A DNA stretch of 64,000 bases, taken from Phascolarctos cinereus. Its lineage: Eukaryota; Chordata; Mammalia; Diprotodontia; Phascolarctidae. Of the stretch, positions 45,720 to 58,014 are shown piece after piece; positions within the stretch are counted from its first letter, which is position 1; each line of letters begins with the position of its first letter. A program made the translations under genes and the position numbers. The stretch lies in assembly GCF_002099425.1 (NCBI RefSeq), contig NW_018344126.1, positions 4,490,501 to 4,554,500 of the forward strand. The letters run 5' to 3'. A model generated the notes under the pieces. The model was not told the origin of the DNA. It worked only from the letters and a program-made list of their open reading frames with translations, and did no database searches.

Positions 45720-47395
45720 ACTTTTTTTTTGTAGTCTGGTGAGCTCTTTTCAAAATGGCATTTTACAGGATTATTCACTAAAAAAAAATCCGGAACTAAC
45801 AGAAGAACTCAATTCCTTGGTGGCAAGTGAGGTGAGAACTACTTTGTCTCTAGGTGGGGAGAGAGGCAGTACTGGCGGGAAGGTCAGCAGCCTGCTGCCT
45901 ATTGCCTATTACCAGCTGCCTTATCTCCCCCCATCCTGACCGAGTGGCCATGGATGCATGACACTGTTGTCTGCTTTTGCTTTGAGCTTTTATTTATTAC
46001 CTAGCTTGTGTTGATGAGTATCAGAAACGAAGAGCTGAGCTTTCAAAGGTCAGATGAGCCACCAGAGGTCCAGCTACTAGAGTCCATAGCAGTTTTCTAG
46101 TAACTGAAGCAGCCAAGTCTGGTGAGGAGCCAGCCCTGAAGAGCAATCTGCTTGACCCAGACCAGCAGTAAATCAACTGGGCAGCTAAGACACAAGGTTT
46201 TGCAAGTAAGAGAGAGCTATACCTAAAAGTGAAGTTGGTCAGTCCTTTATTAAGGGTTTACTATAGGCCAGGCACTGTGCTAAACATGGTGGGGATGTGT
46301 GTGTGTGTGTGTGTGGGGGGTTCAAAGAAAAACAAAAACATGATGAGGAAAAGAAATAATTATGAGAAAATAAGATTCTTTAGTTTATTAAATAAACAGG
46401 GAAAGGGACTGTCATTTCATTTGTCTGAGGAATTCACTATACTAAAGTAGGTTAGCACCTTTTTGAAAGTCTTTGAGAGTTGCCTAAAGCAGTGAGAGGT
46501 TAAGTAAGTTACTCAGGCTGACATAGTCAGTATGTGTCAGAGGAAAGACTTGAACCCAGGTCTGGGGCCAATTCTCCACTAATAAAACAATTAGTTCTGA
46601 ACTCCCATCCCAGTTCATTAAATAAATATTTGATTTTAAATTAAATTTAAAATATTTAATAATAAATTAAATGATCAATCTTTGATATATTAAATAATAT
46701 ATTCATTTAAATTAATCAAACTAACAATAACTATTTAATAAACTGCTATGTGGCTAAGTTCTAGTTGACTAATTAATGAGAGAGGTTTCGCAGTTTTAGG
46801 AATTAATGTGGAAAATGTGAACATACTGCCTTAATTACCTTAGACTCCAAGATAAAAATGAAATAAGGAAAATAAGCTAGTAGCAGGTAAAGAGAAGTGT
46901 GATCAAACCTTACCTAGATTATATGTGTGTGGTAGAGCCAAAAAAAAATATTACTCATGTATATACAAGAAAAGAATTCTGCCTTACATAATGAATCAAA
47001 TGAATTCATTTTAATTTTAATTCTAGATTTATTTGTGAAATTTTAATTTTATTGCTATATTTGTCTTTTACATTACCTTTATTTCTCAATATATCCCCCT
47101 CTCGTTTTCTACCCAGAAATCCATCTCATAAAAAAATGATAAACGAAGTAGAAAAAAGCAGTTCAGAAAAACTAATCAACACATGAAGTCTGACAGTACC
47201 CGTGGTTTTTCCACATGCAGTCTCTCCTTGCTCCCCAGCGGGAAGTGACACGGCAGTCTCACATTCTTATGTCTTAAGTTGCTAGGATCATACGGTCATT
47301 GCACAGAATGGTCATTATGATTAGAGTTTTCAACATCATTTCCTGTTGTTCCTTCCATGTAGATGTTAATAAGTGTGTGTCCACTGGGGGCTTGC
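45720..47395. other. No gene; L2 and MIR scraps, AT-rich DNA
   Basis: 46235-46300 is an antisense L2 tail ('cctttattaagggtttactataggccaggcactgtgctaaac'), ending in a GT repeat. 46490-46580 is antisense MIR ('gaggttaagtaagttactcagg', 'gacttgaacccagg'). 46600-47090 is AT-rich with 'aattaaat' repeats. No exon recognised. Confidence 0.5.
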
Positions 47396-47399
47396 ACTA

Positions 47400-47560
47400 T
47401 TTAATTCAATAGGCATTTATTAAGTACCTACTATGTTACAGGCACTATGTTTAGTACTAGGGATATAAATAAGAAAAAGAAAGACAATCCTTGCCCTCAA
47501 AGAGCTTACACTCTGTAGAGGGAAGCTGGAAGGTAGGGTTGGGGGGAGGGCCACCAGGGG
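47400..47560 (-). mobile_element. L2 LINE 3' region
   Basis: Antisense L2: 'ttcaataggcatttattaagtacctactatg', 'caggcactatgtttagtactagggatataaa', 'ccttgccctcaaagagcttacactc'. The frame at 47420-47767 minus is not a gene. Confidence 0.75.
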
Positions 47561-47699
47561 ATAGCCAGTGGGGGCATCTTGTTCTCTGGAGTTGAAAACA
47601 AGAAGAGCTGCAGATGGTTGGGTGATAAGGGAGAGAAATGGGAGACTAGCTAAGAAGTTTGAGATAAGGAAACGATTTTCAGGTAATAGACTTCTCCCC

Positions 47700-47735
47700 T
47701 CAAACAAAACAAAACAAAACAAAACAAAACAAAGG
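47700..47735. repeat. (CAAAA)n microsatellite
   Basis: Six pentamer units of CAAAA in a row. Confidence 0.9.
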
Positions 47736-48174
47736 GGAATTATGACTCTGTTCATTGAAGAATTCATCTAGCCTCTTTCTGCAATTCTTTCAGTTCGTTA
47801 TTTATGCTGGTCTAAAATAATTTTGCAGGAATTTTTTCCCTTTGTAGGGAGCACCCAACTTGTGATGTCATTGGTAGAAGGAACTATTGGCTTGAAAGTT
47901 CTTTTCTAATTCAGGTTGCACCTGTTATGCAATTTCTACGTCTTAAAGAATTGCCCAGGGCACTTAGAAGTTAGAGGACTTGTAAGAAACACTCAGCTGG
48001 GACTTTCACTGGAGAGAAACTCCAAGTTTTCCAGACTCTGAGACTGAGCCTTTATCTGTTACTCAGTAACAATTAGATTTCCAAATTTCTTGCACCTTAT
48101 ACTTTTTATCAATTCCTGTAGTCTACCTCTTTATAGCCAATTTAGGCTCTGTGTGAGAGACAATCTCTCTTCAG

Positions 48175-48348
48175 CTGTATATGTATATGTGTATGTGTGT
48201 ACATGCAGGTATATTATAAAAAACATGTATGTGTATGTATATGGATATAGGTATAAATATATATGAGTATGTATGTGTATGTATATAAGTATATAATGTG
48301 TATATATACACACAGATATATGTGTGTGTGGGTGTGTGTTTGGTTATA
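48175..48348. repeat. TATG/TG-rich simple repeat
   Basis: Imperfect array of TATG, TGTG and TATA units. It ends exactly where the RTE-like relic C copy starts at 48352, and may have grown from that element's tail. Confidence 0.8.
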
Positions 48349-48351
48349 TAT

Positions 48352-48843
48352 GTTGGTTGGTTGTCCTTTGCTCTTGAAGGACAAAATGACATTACTATGT
48401 TAGAGTCAAGTTACAATGCATGTGACTGTGGCTGATCAGACCAATACAAGCTCAGAATGCTCTACCACAGGTCGGGCACAAATAGTCCATGTGAATATTT
48501 GAGGTTGATTCTCTAAATTTGTGCATTTCACATTTCTTTTGAGCTACTTCAATTCTGCTTTACTCATAGAGCACAGCACCTTTTCTGATGTATGTGCACC
48601 ATGTTGGGCAGATCTGTGCCAGTGTCTCCCATGTCACACAATCAATTCGAAAGTTCTTAAGAGAGACCTTGAGAATGTCCTTATATAGCTTCTTTTGACC
48701 ATTGTGTGAGTGCTTGCCCTGTGTGAGTTCTCCATAACAAAGTCTTTTAGGCAAGCCCATGTTTGGCATTCAAACAGCATGGTCAGCCCATCAGAGTTGT
48801 GATCTCTGCAGAAGAGTTTGAATGCTTGGCACTTCAAGTACAC
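48352..48843 (-). pseudogene. Second copy of RTE-like LINE family C (3' end)
   Basis: Minus strand. Frames give KCQAFKLFCRDHNSDG, CLKDFVMENS, and on the other frame LPKRLCYGELTQGKHSHNGQKKLYKDILKVSLKNFRIDCVTWETLAQICPTW..IRKGAVLYE, the family C C-terminal part. It matches the copy at 32100-32590 base for base over long stretches. Near 48470-48410 the same C2H2 finger appears (CPTCGRAF.ACIGLISHSH). The tail is 'ggacaaccaacc'. It lacks the RT core and is 5'-truncated. Confidence 0.8.
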
Positions 48844-48869
48844 ACGTATGTATATGTATAAATACATAC

Positions 48870-49125
48870 AGGAGACAGCTAGATGCCTTTGTGGATAGAT
48901 CACTGGGCCTGGAGTCAGAAAGACGTGAGTTCAAATCTGACCTCAGACACTCACCAGCTGTGTGACCCTGAGCAGATCACTAAACCTCTGTTTGCCTTAT
49001 TCCACTGGAGAAAGAAATGGCAAACCACTCCAATATCTCTGTCAAGAAAACTATATGGACAGTATGGTCCATGGGGTCACAGAGAGGTGGATATGACTGA
49101 ATGACTCAACAACAACATATATACA
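48870..49125 (+). repeat. SINE with RTE-type tail
   Basis: Full-length sense copy: 'agacagctagatgcctttgtgg', 'ctggagtcagaaagacgtgag', 'gtgtgaccctgagcag', 'gaaatggcaaaccactccaatatc', and a tail 'tatggtccatggggtcacag ... gactgaatgactcaacaacaac'. The tail matches the end of the BovB-like relic at 7180-7230 ('tatggtccatgggatcatg ... gactgaatga'). Confidence 0.9.
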
Positions 49126-49499
49126 TACATATGTATATAATGTCTATGTTGGTAGTTATACAAAAATGGATTATAGTTGACACCCTGTTGGGGACTACAG
49201 GCACGAAAGAACAATGTGAAAATACATGTCGATTTCAATCATTTGTTAGTTTGAAATAAACTTTTCTGCTTTTATTAGAATTTCAAATGTCCTGAGTAAA
49301 TTCTATACATCTTCTATTTTACAATATGAACCAAATGCTATGACTATTTCCCCATATCACCATTCGTCATGAAGGTATGAGCAATGATTAACATTACTGA
49401 TATCTGACTTTGACAGTAGTAGCCTAGAGCTCTGCCAGAAGCTGGCCTTCCCCAGACTGCAGGCACCACTCATTTGGCTCTTAATAGATGCTGCTTTGT

Positions 49500-49640
49500 G
49501 TTGCTATTTAGGTTGTGATGCCTTGCCAACTAGATTGCAGGCTCCTTGAGGGCATAGGCCAGGACTTATACTCTTCTATATCTCCTCATAGTGCTTAGTA
49601 CAGGCTCTTGAATAGAGTATGTGATCCAACATTTGTTTTT
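49500..49640 (+). mobile_element. L2 LINE 3' end
   Basis: Sense L2 tail: 'ctagattgcaggctccttgagggcatagg', 'catagtgcttagtacaggctcttg'. Confidence 0.7.
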
Positions 49641-49656
49641 GATGATCCCACGAATT

Positions 49657-49905
49657 CAGGGCGTCTAGGTGACACAGTGGAGTTAGGGCACACGGCTTCA
49701 CATCAGGAAGATGAGTCTTCCTAAGTTCAAATCTGGTCTCAGACGCTTACTAGCTATGTGACCCTGGGCAAGCCACTTAACCCTGTTTGCCTCAGTTTCC
49801 TCATCTGTAAAATGAGCTGGAAAAGAAAATGGCAAGCCACTCCAGTATCTTTGCCAAGAAAGCCCCAAATGAGGTCGCAAAGAGAAACACGTGGCTGAAC
49901 ATAGA
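49657..49905 (+). repeat. SINE with RTE-type tail
   Basis: Sense copy: 'gcgtctaggtgacacagtgg', 'cacatcaggaagatgagtc', 'gtgaccctgggcaagcc', 'tcatctgtaaaatgagctgg', 'aatggcaagccactccagtatctttgcc', tail 'ggtcgcaaagagaaacacgtggctgaac'. Confidence 0.85.
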
Positions 49906-50074
49906 TACACTGATCCATGAATTTGTCACTTGCTTTTCACAGAGGCAGATATTAATCCATCTTCTATCTCTAGTTGTAATTTTAATATAAAAACAATATT
50001 GTAAGGATAAATCTCACTAAATTGTAAGTCAATTATGGTTTTGGAAAATTAAATACATTGTTATAAGTACTGGT

Positions 50075-50092
50075 GAAACTTGCTATATAGAA
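50075..50092. repeat. Target-site duplication, left copy
   Basis: 18 bases 'gaaacttgctatatagaa', identical to 51884-51901. Confidence 0.9.
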
Positions 50093-51883
50093 AGGGTGAA
50101 GCCAAGATGGCAGAGTGAAAGCAGTGACTTCCTTGAGCTCTCTCCCAAACCCCTCCAAATACTCATAAAAAATGGCTCTAAACAAATTCTGAAGCAGCAG
50201 AAACCACAAAAAGACAGAGTGAAACAAATTTCCAGCCCGAGACAACCTGGAAGATTGATCATAAAGGTGTATCGCGCCGGTCTGGGAGCGCAGTGCAGCG
50301 TGGCAGGCCACAGCAAACCTGGAGTAGCCCTCAGAGGACTGAATCGCAGGCAGCTGTAGAGGTTTCCAGACTCCTCAATCCAAGAATGCCAAAGACAATT
50401 TAGAAGGTCAGTGGGAAAAGTCTGTTTCTGTCAGTGCTGAGACAGGAAGGCAGGGTCTCAGCTGTATTCCCCAAGAGCGTGGCCCTTGGAGGGGGGGTCA
50501 GCTGCTTCCTGAGCTTCTGGCCCACAGACTGAGGGGGAATCCAGTGGCTGATCAGAGAGGGATTGCAGGGATCTCTTTGTCAGTGCTGAGGCAGGAATCT
50601 CTTGTTTTGCCCGTGTTTGGATCTGGGTCACAGTTTTGGGCGACAGTGCTGGAGTGAGGAGGAGTGCTATCAAGGTGGAGCTTGTAGTGGCCGTAGAGAG
50701 GAACCCCTCCTCACAGTTACAGAACAGAAAGGAATACTTGTGGTCACAGGCCAGGAAAGGAGTAAACACCTAGCCCCTTATCATACCACCTTGGAAGAAC
50801 TGAAAATTTGCAGGTCCCTACAAGTATCTCTGAAAACAGCTGTACAAACCCCTGAAGCTTGGGACAGTACATTCTCCACATTGGAAGCAGACTTTTACCT
50901 TAACAAAGAGCTTAAAACTCAAGTAATTGGCTGGGATCATGAGCAAACAGCGCAAAAAGAGACTATATTATCTTACTATGGTGACAAAGAAGATCAAAAT
51001 ACACAACCAGAAGAAGAAAACAAAGTCAAAGCTCCTACATCCAAAGCCTCCAAGAAAAATATGAATCAGTCCCAGGCCTTGGAAGAGCTCAAAAGGGATT
51101 TTTGAGAAGCAAGTAAGGGAAGCAGAGGAAAAACTGGGAAGAGAAATGAAAGTGATGCAAGAAAATCATGAAAAACAAGTCAACAGCTTGCTAAAGGAGA
51201 CCCAAAAAAATACTGAAGAAAATAACACCTTAAAAAATAGCCTAACCCAAATGCAAAAGAGGTCCAAAAAGCCAATGAGGAGAAAAATGCCCTAAAAAGA
51301 AAAATTGGCCAAATGGAAAAGGAAGTCCAAAAGGAAAATGCTTCCTTAAAAATTAAAATAGAGCACTTAGAAGCTAGTGACTTTATGAGAAATCAAGACA
51401 CTGTAAAACAAATCCAAAAGAATGAAAAATTAGAAGACAATGTGAAATATCTCATTGGAAAAACAAGTGACCTGGAAAATAGATCCAGGAGAGAGAATTT
51501 AAAAATTATTGGACCATCTGAAAGCCATGATCAAAAACAGAGCCTAGACATCATCTTTCAAGAACTTATCAAGGAAAACTGCCCTGATATATTAGCACCA
51601 GAGGCAAAATAGAAATTGAAAGAATCCACTGATCTCCTCTGGGAAGAGATCCCCAAAGGAAAACTCCTAGGAGTACTGTAGCCAAATTCCAGAGTTCCCT
51701 GGTCAGGGAGAAGATATTACAAGCTGCCAGAAAGAAATAATTCAAGTGCTGTGGAAACACAATCAGGATAACATAAGATTTAGCAGCTTCTACATTAAAG
51801 GACCGCAGGGCAAGGAATATAGTATTCTGGAGGGCGAAGGAGACAGGATTACAACCAAGAATCACCTACCCAAGAAAAAAAAA
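50093..51883 (+). mobile_element. L1 insertion holding only 5'UTR and most of ORF1
   Basis: A 1.79 kb element flanked by perfect 18-base target duplications (50075-50092, 51884-51901). It starts at the L1 5' end ('gtgaagccaagatggcagag'), has a 5'UTR of about 845 bases, ORF1 from ATG 50939 (MSKQRKKR...), and stops inside the ORF1 C-terminal domain. There 'caagaatcacctacccaag' runs straight into an A tail (51875-51883). In full L1s this point reads on towards '..cccagcaaaactg' inside ORF1. The ORF1 text 51313-51612 shows the coiled-coil end and RRM start (ENASLKIKIEHLEASDFMRNQDTVKQIQKNEKLEDNVKYLIGKTSDLENRSRREN). Frame changes exist at about 51100 and 51610. It has a 5' end but no ORF2, so the template RNA was cut or polyadenylated early, similar to half-LINE (HAL1) elements. 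Confidence 0.85.
50939..51870 (+). pseudogene. L1 ORF1, 3'-truncated
   Basis: Starts MSKQRKKR. It contains the long Glu/Lys/Gln-rich coiled-coil region (51100-51400), the RRM start LENRSRRENLKIIGPSES and FQELIKENCPDILAPEAK. The IERIH..., TLKDRRARN and FWRAKE parts of the C-terminal domain are in shifted frames (51610-51850). It is not functional and lacks the final residues. Confidence 0.8.
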
Positions 51884-51901
51884 GAAACTTGCTATATAGA
51901 A
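51884..51901. repeat. Target-site duplication, right copy
   Basis: Identical to 50075-50092; preceded by the A tail. Confidence 0.9.
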
Positions 51902-51904
51902 TGA

Positions 51905-51960
51905 ACGAATGAAAAAACATTAAGCTTTTACCACGTATTGAGCATTGTACTAAGCTCTAA

Positions 51961-52003
<43 letters not shown>

Positions 52004-52140
52004 AAAACCAAAAAACAGAAGTGAAGATAGTCCTTGCCTTCAAAGATTTTACATTTTGTGGGGGAGACAACACTTAGAAGACCATGGCAGGGTATTGTGA
52101 TTTAAAAAATTAGCATATGGTGAAAAGAGCCGTAATGGAC
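51905..52140 (-). mobile_element. L2 LINE 3' region with (AC)n
   Basis: Antisense L2 words ('taccacgtattgagcattgtactaagctctaagg', 'tccttgccttcaaagattttacattttgtgggggagac') are separated by a pure AC repeat (51963-52002), which expanded inside the L2 copy. Confidence 0.75.
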
Positions 52141-52397
52141 TAGACTGACACATACAGGTGCTTGTTGGAGCCAGCTGTAGAGGCTCTCAGGGCTAATTGT
52201 TAAATTTTCAGTGTCAGCATTTATGTCTCAGAGATCATCAAAAGCTACAAACAAGGGCTTTATTGTTTTGCTGATTGTTTAGGCTTAAGAAAATAAAGTG
52301 AAAATTCTAATAATGCAGATAATACTTAAAATTATGTTGTATGTACATTTTTTTGAGTGCTGGTTGTTAGACATTTATCAGCATCCCCCTGGACACA

Positions 52398-53203
52398 CTT
52401 TTAAAAAAAAATATTTTGTTTTTTCCCCAATTACAATGTAAAATTTTTTTTTTTTACGGTTTTGATTTCCAAATTCTATCCCTCTCTCCTTCCTTTCCCC
52501 CATCCCTGAGAGAATAAGCAATCTGATATAGGTTATATAAACATGTGCAACCATGTAAAACATTTCATATTAGTCATTTTGTGCAAAAAGACTTGAACAA
52601 AAAGAAAAAAAAGATAGGGAGGAAGGAAGAGAAAAGAAGGAAGGAAGAAAGAAAGAGAAAAATAGTATGCTTCAGTCTGTATTCAAATAACATCAGTTTT
52701 TTCTCTGGAAGCAGACAGCATTTTTGATCGAGTCCTTCGGGATTATTTTGAATCACTGTATTGCTCAGAATTGCTGTTATTCACAATTCTTCTTCATACA
52801 GTATTGCTGTTAGTATGTACAATGTTCTCCTGGTTCTGCTCGCTTTACTTTGTATCAGCTCATATAAGTCTTTCCAGGTTTTTCTAAAATCATATTGCTT
52901 GTCATTTCTTGTAGCACAATAATATTCCGTTACAATCATATACCACAACTTGTTCAGCCATTCCCTAATTGATGGACAATCCCTCAATTTCTAATTCTTT
53001 GCCATCGCAAAAAGCTGCTGTGAATATTTTTGTACAAAGAAGTTCTACCTCCCCACCTTGTTTTTTTTTTTTAATCTCTGGAATACAGGCCTGGCCAGGG
53101 GTATTGCTGGATCAAAGGGTATGCACAGTTTGGGAATATGCCTCTTGGGCAATGTTCCAAATTGGATCAGTTCACACACCTCCACTAACAGTGCATTAGT
53201 CTG
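52398..53203 (-). pseudogene. 5'-truncated L1 (ORF2 C-terminus and 3'UTR)
   Basis: Minus strand. The ORF2 end (52781-52987) reads REWLNKLWYMIVTEYYCA, NDKQYDFRKTWKDLYELIQSKASRTRRTLYILTAILYEEEL then stop, the usual L1 C-terminus. The 3'UTR (52398-52780) shares words with the L1 end at 10.0-10.3 kb and holds an A/G-rich run at 52600-52660. Flanking 'ctggacacac' at 52389-52398 and about 53203-53212 is a 10-base target duplication. The 5' truncation falls near 'cactaacagtgcattag'. Confidence 0.85.
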
Positions 53204-53214
53204 GACACACCCTT

Positions 53215-56200
53215 CTGAATAGCAGTGGCAGTAATGATTTGGTTGATTTGATTGTGTTTCTAGAATTGGAAAAGTGGAGTGAGATGAGGGAGAGATTGGA
53301 GGGAACGACAGGCATGAGAAGCAGAATGTGGCAGGTCTGGAGCCTGCTTAGATGTAGTGGGCCAAGTTTACCTTGATGAGAATAGGAGGGCTCCAGGGCC
53401 CTCCAGCATTGCAGAAAAGAAAAGGTTAAAATCTTTAGGCCATGGGCTCAAGTCCTATTGGCAAGACAGCTGGTGAGAAGATGAGCAGGGAGTAAAAAAT
53501 GTATTTTTACAAATGGATTTCTTAAAATGAGTCACACCCATATACAAAACAAGCTATTATTATAATCCAAGTTCTGAGAATGTAAGTAGAAATTTCTTTT
53601 TTAAGTTATTGCAAGAGGACAACAGTTTATCCCAGGTTTCACTCAGCAGTGACTTCTCTGGAATAAGCAAAATCCTAAGGAATTTTAGCACCTAGGAATC
53701 TCAGGGATAGGGACTAGTCTGGCTGGTAAACTAATTAAAATTTGCATCTCTGTTCCCTTTCAAAGACCTCGCTGTTCAGAGAGAAGCAAAAGAGAACAGT
53801 GACTGTATTGTACTTACCTTAGATGGAGCTGGTGATGGCAGCAGAGGCGAGACTGTGATTCTATCTACATTACTAAAGTAACAGTACAAACCTCATTGCC
53901 TGCTGAGCACCTACATTTGTAAGTGTTTGGGGAAAATGTCTTACTATTCTAGAGCATGTCAATGACTAGCTCTTTCCATGGATGATCTATTCCACCAGCT
54001 TCAAGAGAATAATCCAGGACAAGTACATTCTTAGACTAGTTTGTGGCTTTAGTGCAGATACATTGTAGCTCTGTAAGTCTATTTTTCAGGGCCCAAATTC
54101 CCTTCTTGCTGAACTCTCTGGGACAAACTGTAAAGGTGTCCCATCTGTGGTATACAAGTGATTTCACTCAAAAACAATATTAAGGTTATCCTAGAATTAA
54201 AGCCCTCGTGAAAATTTAGCTTTCTAGGAAGCACTCAAATCATATCCTTACCACTTTGGCTTGAGAGTGTGTCCTTTTCAATGTGTGTGGCCAAAGTCTG
54301 TGAGCTCAGAATGTTTTCCGTATTTTGTCTCCTAGCACTAAGACAGGGCATGTGGAAATGATTATTTTCCAAGGGGGGAAAGAGCAGCTGTAAAAGTATA
54401 GTGTAGATACTGCTAGAGCACCCAAAGCTGGGTGTTTGTCAAAAACAATGGGTGTTTGTTGCCCAAGAATACATTTTCAACAGAATGACTTCCTGATAGA
54501 GGCAGGCCAAGACTAAAAGCCAGACTATTGGAGACACCTTTGCTGTTTTTCATAAACAACTCTTGATACTCTCCAGTAGTCGGGTATTTTTTTTAAACAG
54601 AGAGACATCATTTAGTAGTTGACTAGTGTTTATAGAATGACCAAACTTCATTGTTTTGATCAGATTTTTTTTTCTAGATGCCTATCAATATAGCAGTAAA
54701 CCAAATAACTATAGGGTCTAAAAAACCCTGTAAGTTGACTTTGCCATATCTTCATTGTTTAAAAATATTTCTGGGACACTGATTAAATTACATATTTATA
54801 AAAAATGTTGGGCTGGCAGTTAGGAGATGCGTAGTTTGAGTTTTTCCTCTGATGCAAACTAGATTTATAATCATTGGCAAGTTATTTAATTTCTCTGAGT
54901 CTCAGTTTCTTCATCTGTAAAATAAGAAAAACAACACCTGTCTTACTTCACTGGATTATTGTGAGAAGAAATTAGGTAATGTAAAGTACTCTGTAAAGCT
55001 TAAAGTGACATATAAATGACTCTTAGAATAGACTACAAACATTCTTATTATGCCCTCATAAAAAACACTTTTTTCTTGATTTGGTTGAATTGCACTTTCA
55101 TATTCTATGACAAATCAATCACATGGAAGCAGAAGATTTTCGACCAGCTTAGGGCTGGGAACTGATTAAACTGCTTTGGCTGTCTCAAAGTTACTAAGAT
55201 GTCTTAGACTTAATGACCACTTAATCACCAACTCCACAGTGTGTTTTTACCCCCATTTCCAAAACCTCTAGTGGCAGCCTTCTAAACATAGCCGTAGAAT
55301 AGACTGACTCAAATTCTTCATTGCCTGTAATGATATTTATACCCTTGAACCTTTGAATCCTGCCCTACTCTGAAACTCCTTGCTAAGCTAGTAATATAGC
55401 TTGACAGCACCAATTTACTGATGAAATCTGTTGTCCCATTGCAATTATTTCTAAGTTCTAGACTGTCTCCTCCTGCTTTAAGGTAAAAACTTTCCTTTAT
55501 AATAGTCTATAAAGTAGTTTTTCTGTCTTCAGTTTAGAGGATCGTATCCGTCTAGGGAGATTTACACTGAGGCTTGCTGGACTATTAAGAAATAAAAATT
55601 TGTTCCTATATCTGAATACTTCTATTTTTACAGCCATTGGGAACCAATTATTCCAGTGGCTTATTTTTGAACTGGCAGTGGGGTAAACCCCAGGTTTTGG
55701 GCACAAAACAGAAAAATCAGTCAAGGAACAACTGACAAAAACGTGCCTGTAATTAACCAATTCCACTGGTTTTAGTGGTAGAGCATAAAATGGCAAGGCC
55801 CTTAAGATTTATTTTATTTTGAAGGATAAAAGGCAAACCAAGAGGGAGAATTGCCAGCCACATAAATCCATGGGCACTAAGACCACTACACAGAAACCAA
55901 ATACGAATGGAAAGACAATGACTAAATTGTGCTTATAAACAGACACATGTCCCAGTGGATGACATGAAGTTGAGTAGCAAAGACTAAAATGCTATTAAAC
56001 TCTCAGCCTTTCTACTCAAGTAAAGTATTATTTGCTCTGGGTTCTCCATTTCTACCCAATATTCTCTTTGGCACTATTCATTTTTTCTGCTGCCTACAAA
56101 TTTAGGTCCTTGGCAAATATAGATGCTCTCAGAAGAGCTTTTGAAAGTTTTTCGGACCCCCCAGTGAGCCTTGGATTTTTATAAAATGAGGATTTGTGGC

Positions 56201-58005
56201 TTCTGGGGAATGTAGTTGCTTTGAGGCAACACTCCTAACCTATTTCCAGTGTTTGCATGTAGAAAGACTCCTGTTGCCAGGGGACAGGAGAGTGACTTCT
56301 CTTTCGAATAGTGTTAGAAGGCATGCAATTTTCCCAGGGGTTTGACGGGCAGAGGATTAGAAGGCTAGTCTCTCAGCCTTTCCACTTGGGCAAATCATGT
56401 AGCATATCTGTGTCCCGATGTTCCCACTTGCCAAATGGCTTCAGATGGATTTTATGAGTTCCTACTCTTCCCTCAGGATTGGGGGAAACTTTAAAAATCA
56501 TACTGCTTTAGGTAAGTTGTTGCCCTTAAAAAGGTAGTGCAGCTGAGTATGGTAGAGAGCCAGGGGGCAGCTTAGGCATTCAATTCGATTCAACTCAATT
56601 CAACAAAGATTTAGTAAGTCTCTACTGGGGCAAAACATTGTGATAAGTACTAGAGGTTCAATAGTAAAAAACAACTCAGCCCTTTGTCACAAGGAACTTA
56701 CAATCTAGGGGAAGAGAGATATACAAATTTCTAATAAAAGGTAGAAAATTATTTCCTCTGAGAATCTGGCCTGGTAAATAGAGAGGAAATCTTCCTTTTT
56801 TATTAAACTCCCTAGGCAAAGGATGTCTGAGTTTATTTGATTTAGTTAAAACGTTTTTAAAAAATCATCTATTATTATTCCTGGTGCCTTTGTTTCATGA
56901 ACAGGACATATCCTTCAGCTGGTAGGATTTTGATCTTGTAAGGAGAGTTTGTCAGGCTTTAATGACCTTACAAACTAGCCCTTCCGTATCTTGTATTCTG
57001 AAATTCTGGCTTCCTGAACTTCTTTGGTGTGTAAGAACCCATGCTGTGACAAGTGTGTTATTTGTTTGCACGGAAGGGTAGGGAACACAGCAGGAGGCCT
57101 TGAAAACAATAGATGGGGAGAGCAATAGCAGGTTATATTACAGTGAAGAGGTCCAGTGGTCTTGCTGTGAGTGATTTCCAGACAAGTCTTCTAAAGTGGA
57201 AGCAATTTACATGAAGAAGGTAAAAACATTTCACCCTAGCAGGGACACACAACATCTACAATATCTCACAAAAGGAGAGGAATGTAGGGCTCGTTACCTT
57301 GTCTGTAGCTATTCAAGAGGCTCAATAGCTTTGCATGGCAACTCAAGGCTTATTGATGGGAATTAAAGGATCCTGGAATAGGCAATCCCTTCTCAGGGAC
57401 AGCCACACACAAAGTCAATCACCCCCTGCTGGCAAGTGTGAAATCGTCCCGGAATCTCCAGGGCTGGGGTAACGTGTGTGGCCTTATTCAAGATTCACTT
57501 TTTTCAGCATAGCAGTCAACCTATTGAACATTCATTTTGTCTCTTACCCTTCCCTTTATTTTTTTTGTGGAACCAAGAGGGTGTTTGTCATCAGTGTTGG
57601 GCTTTTGTTCACGAGAGAATCTGAGATGTGACAAAATACATACAAAATTGTTGTTTTCGAGGGTAAAAGGTAGGCCATTCCTGCTCATTTTCCCTCATCA
57701 CCTAATGAGCAAATCATCTTCTTAGGGCACGAGATCTATATTGGGCTATTCCTGATATTTCTAAGAAACAGTGTCCTCATTGTGAAATGAGTGTGATTGG
57801 AGTAATTTACCAGGAACAACCCTTTTAGCTCTAACTTTCAAAGGTTGTTATATTCTTTGTGTTGCAAACAGGTGTAGGGACCTTTTCTTACTCTCTACAA
57901 CTCCCTCCGCCCGAAACTACTCTGTCTTTGGGCAAGGGAGCAAACAAGTGCATACAGAGGATATAAAATATCATGTACACATGACTCTGGAGGGGGAAAA
58001 TAAGG
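53215..58005. other. Longest repeat-poor block; no gene found
   Basis: 4.8 kb with only two recognised repeats: a MIR in sense at about 54805-55020 ('ggcaagttatttaatttctctgagtctcag', 'catctgtaaaataag', 'gtaaagtactctgtaaagctt') and an antisense L2 tail at about 56580-56740 ('caattcaacaaagatttagtaag', 'cacaaggaacttacaatctagggg'). No open frame with a domain is seen; the 99-codon frame at 55497-55796 (-) has no recognisable domain. The sequence is complex and may hold conserved regulatory elements of a nearby gene. Confidence 0.45.
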
Positions 58006-58014
58006 CTATATCAG

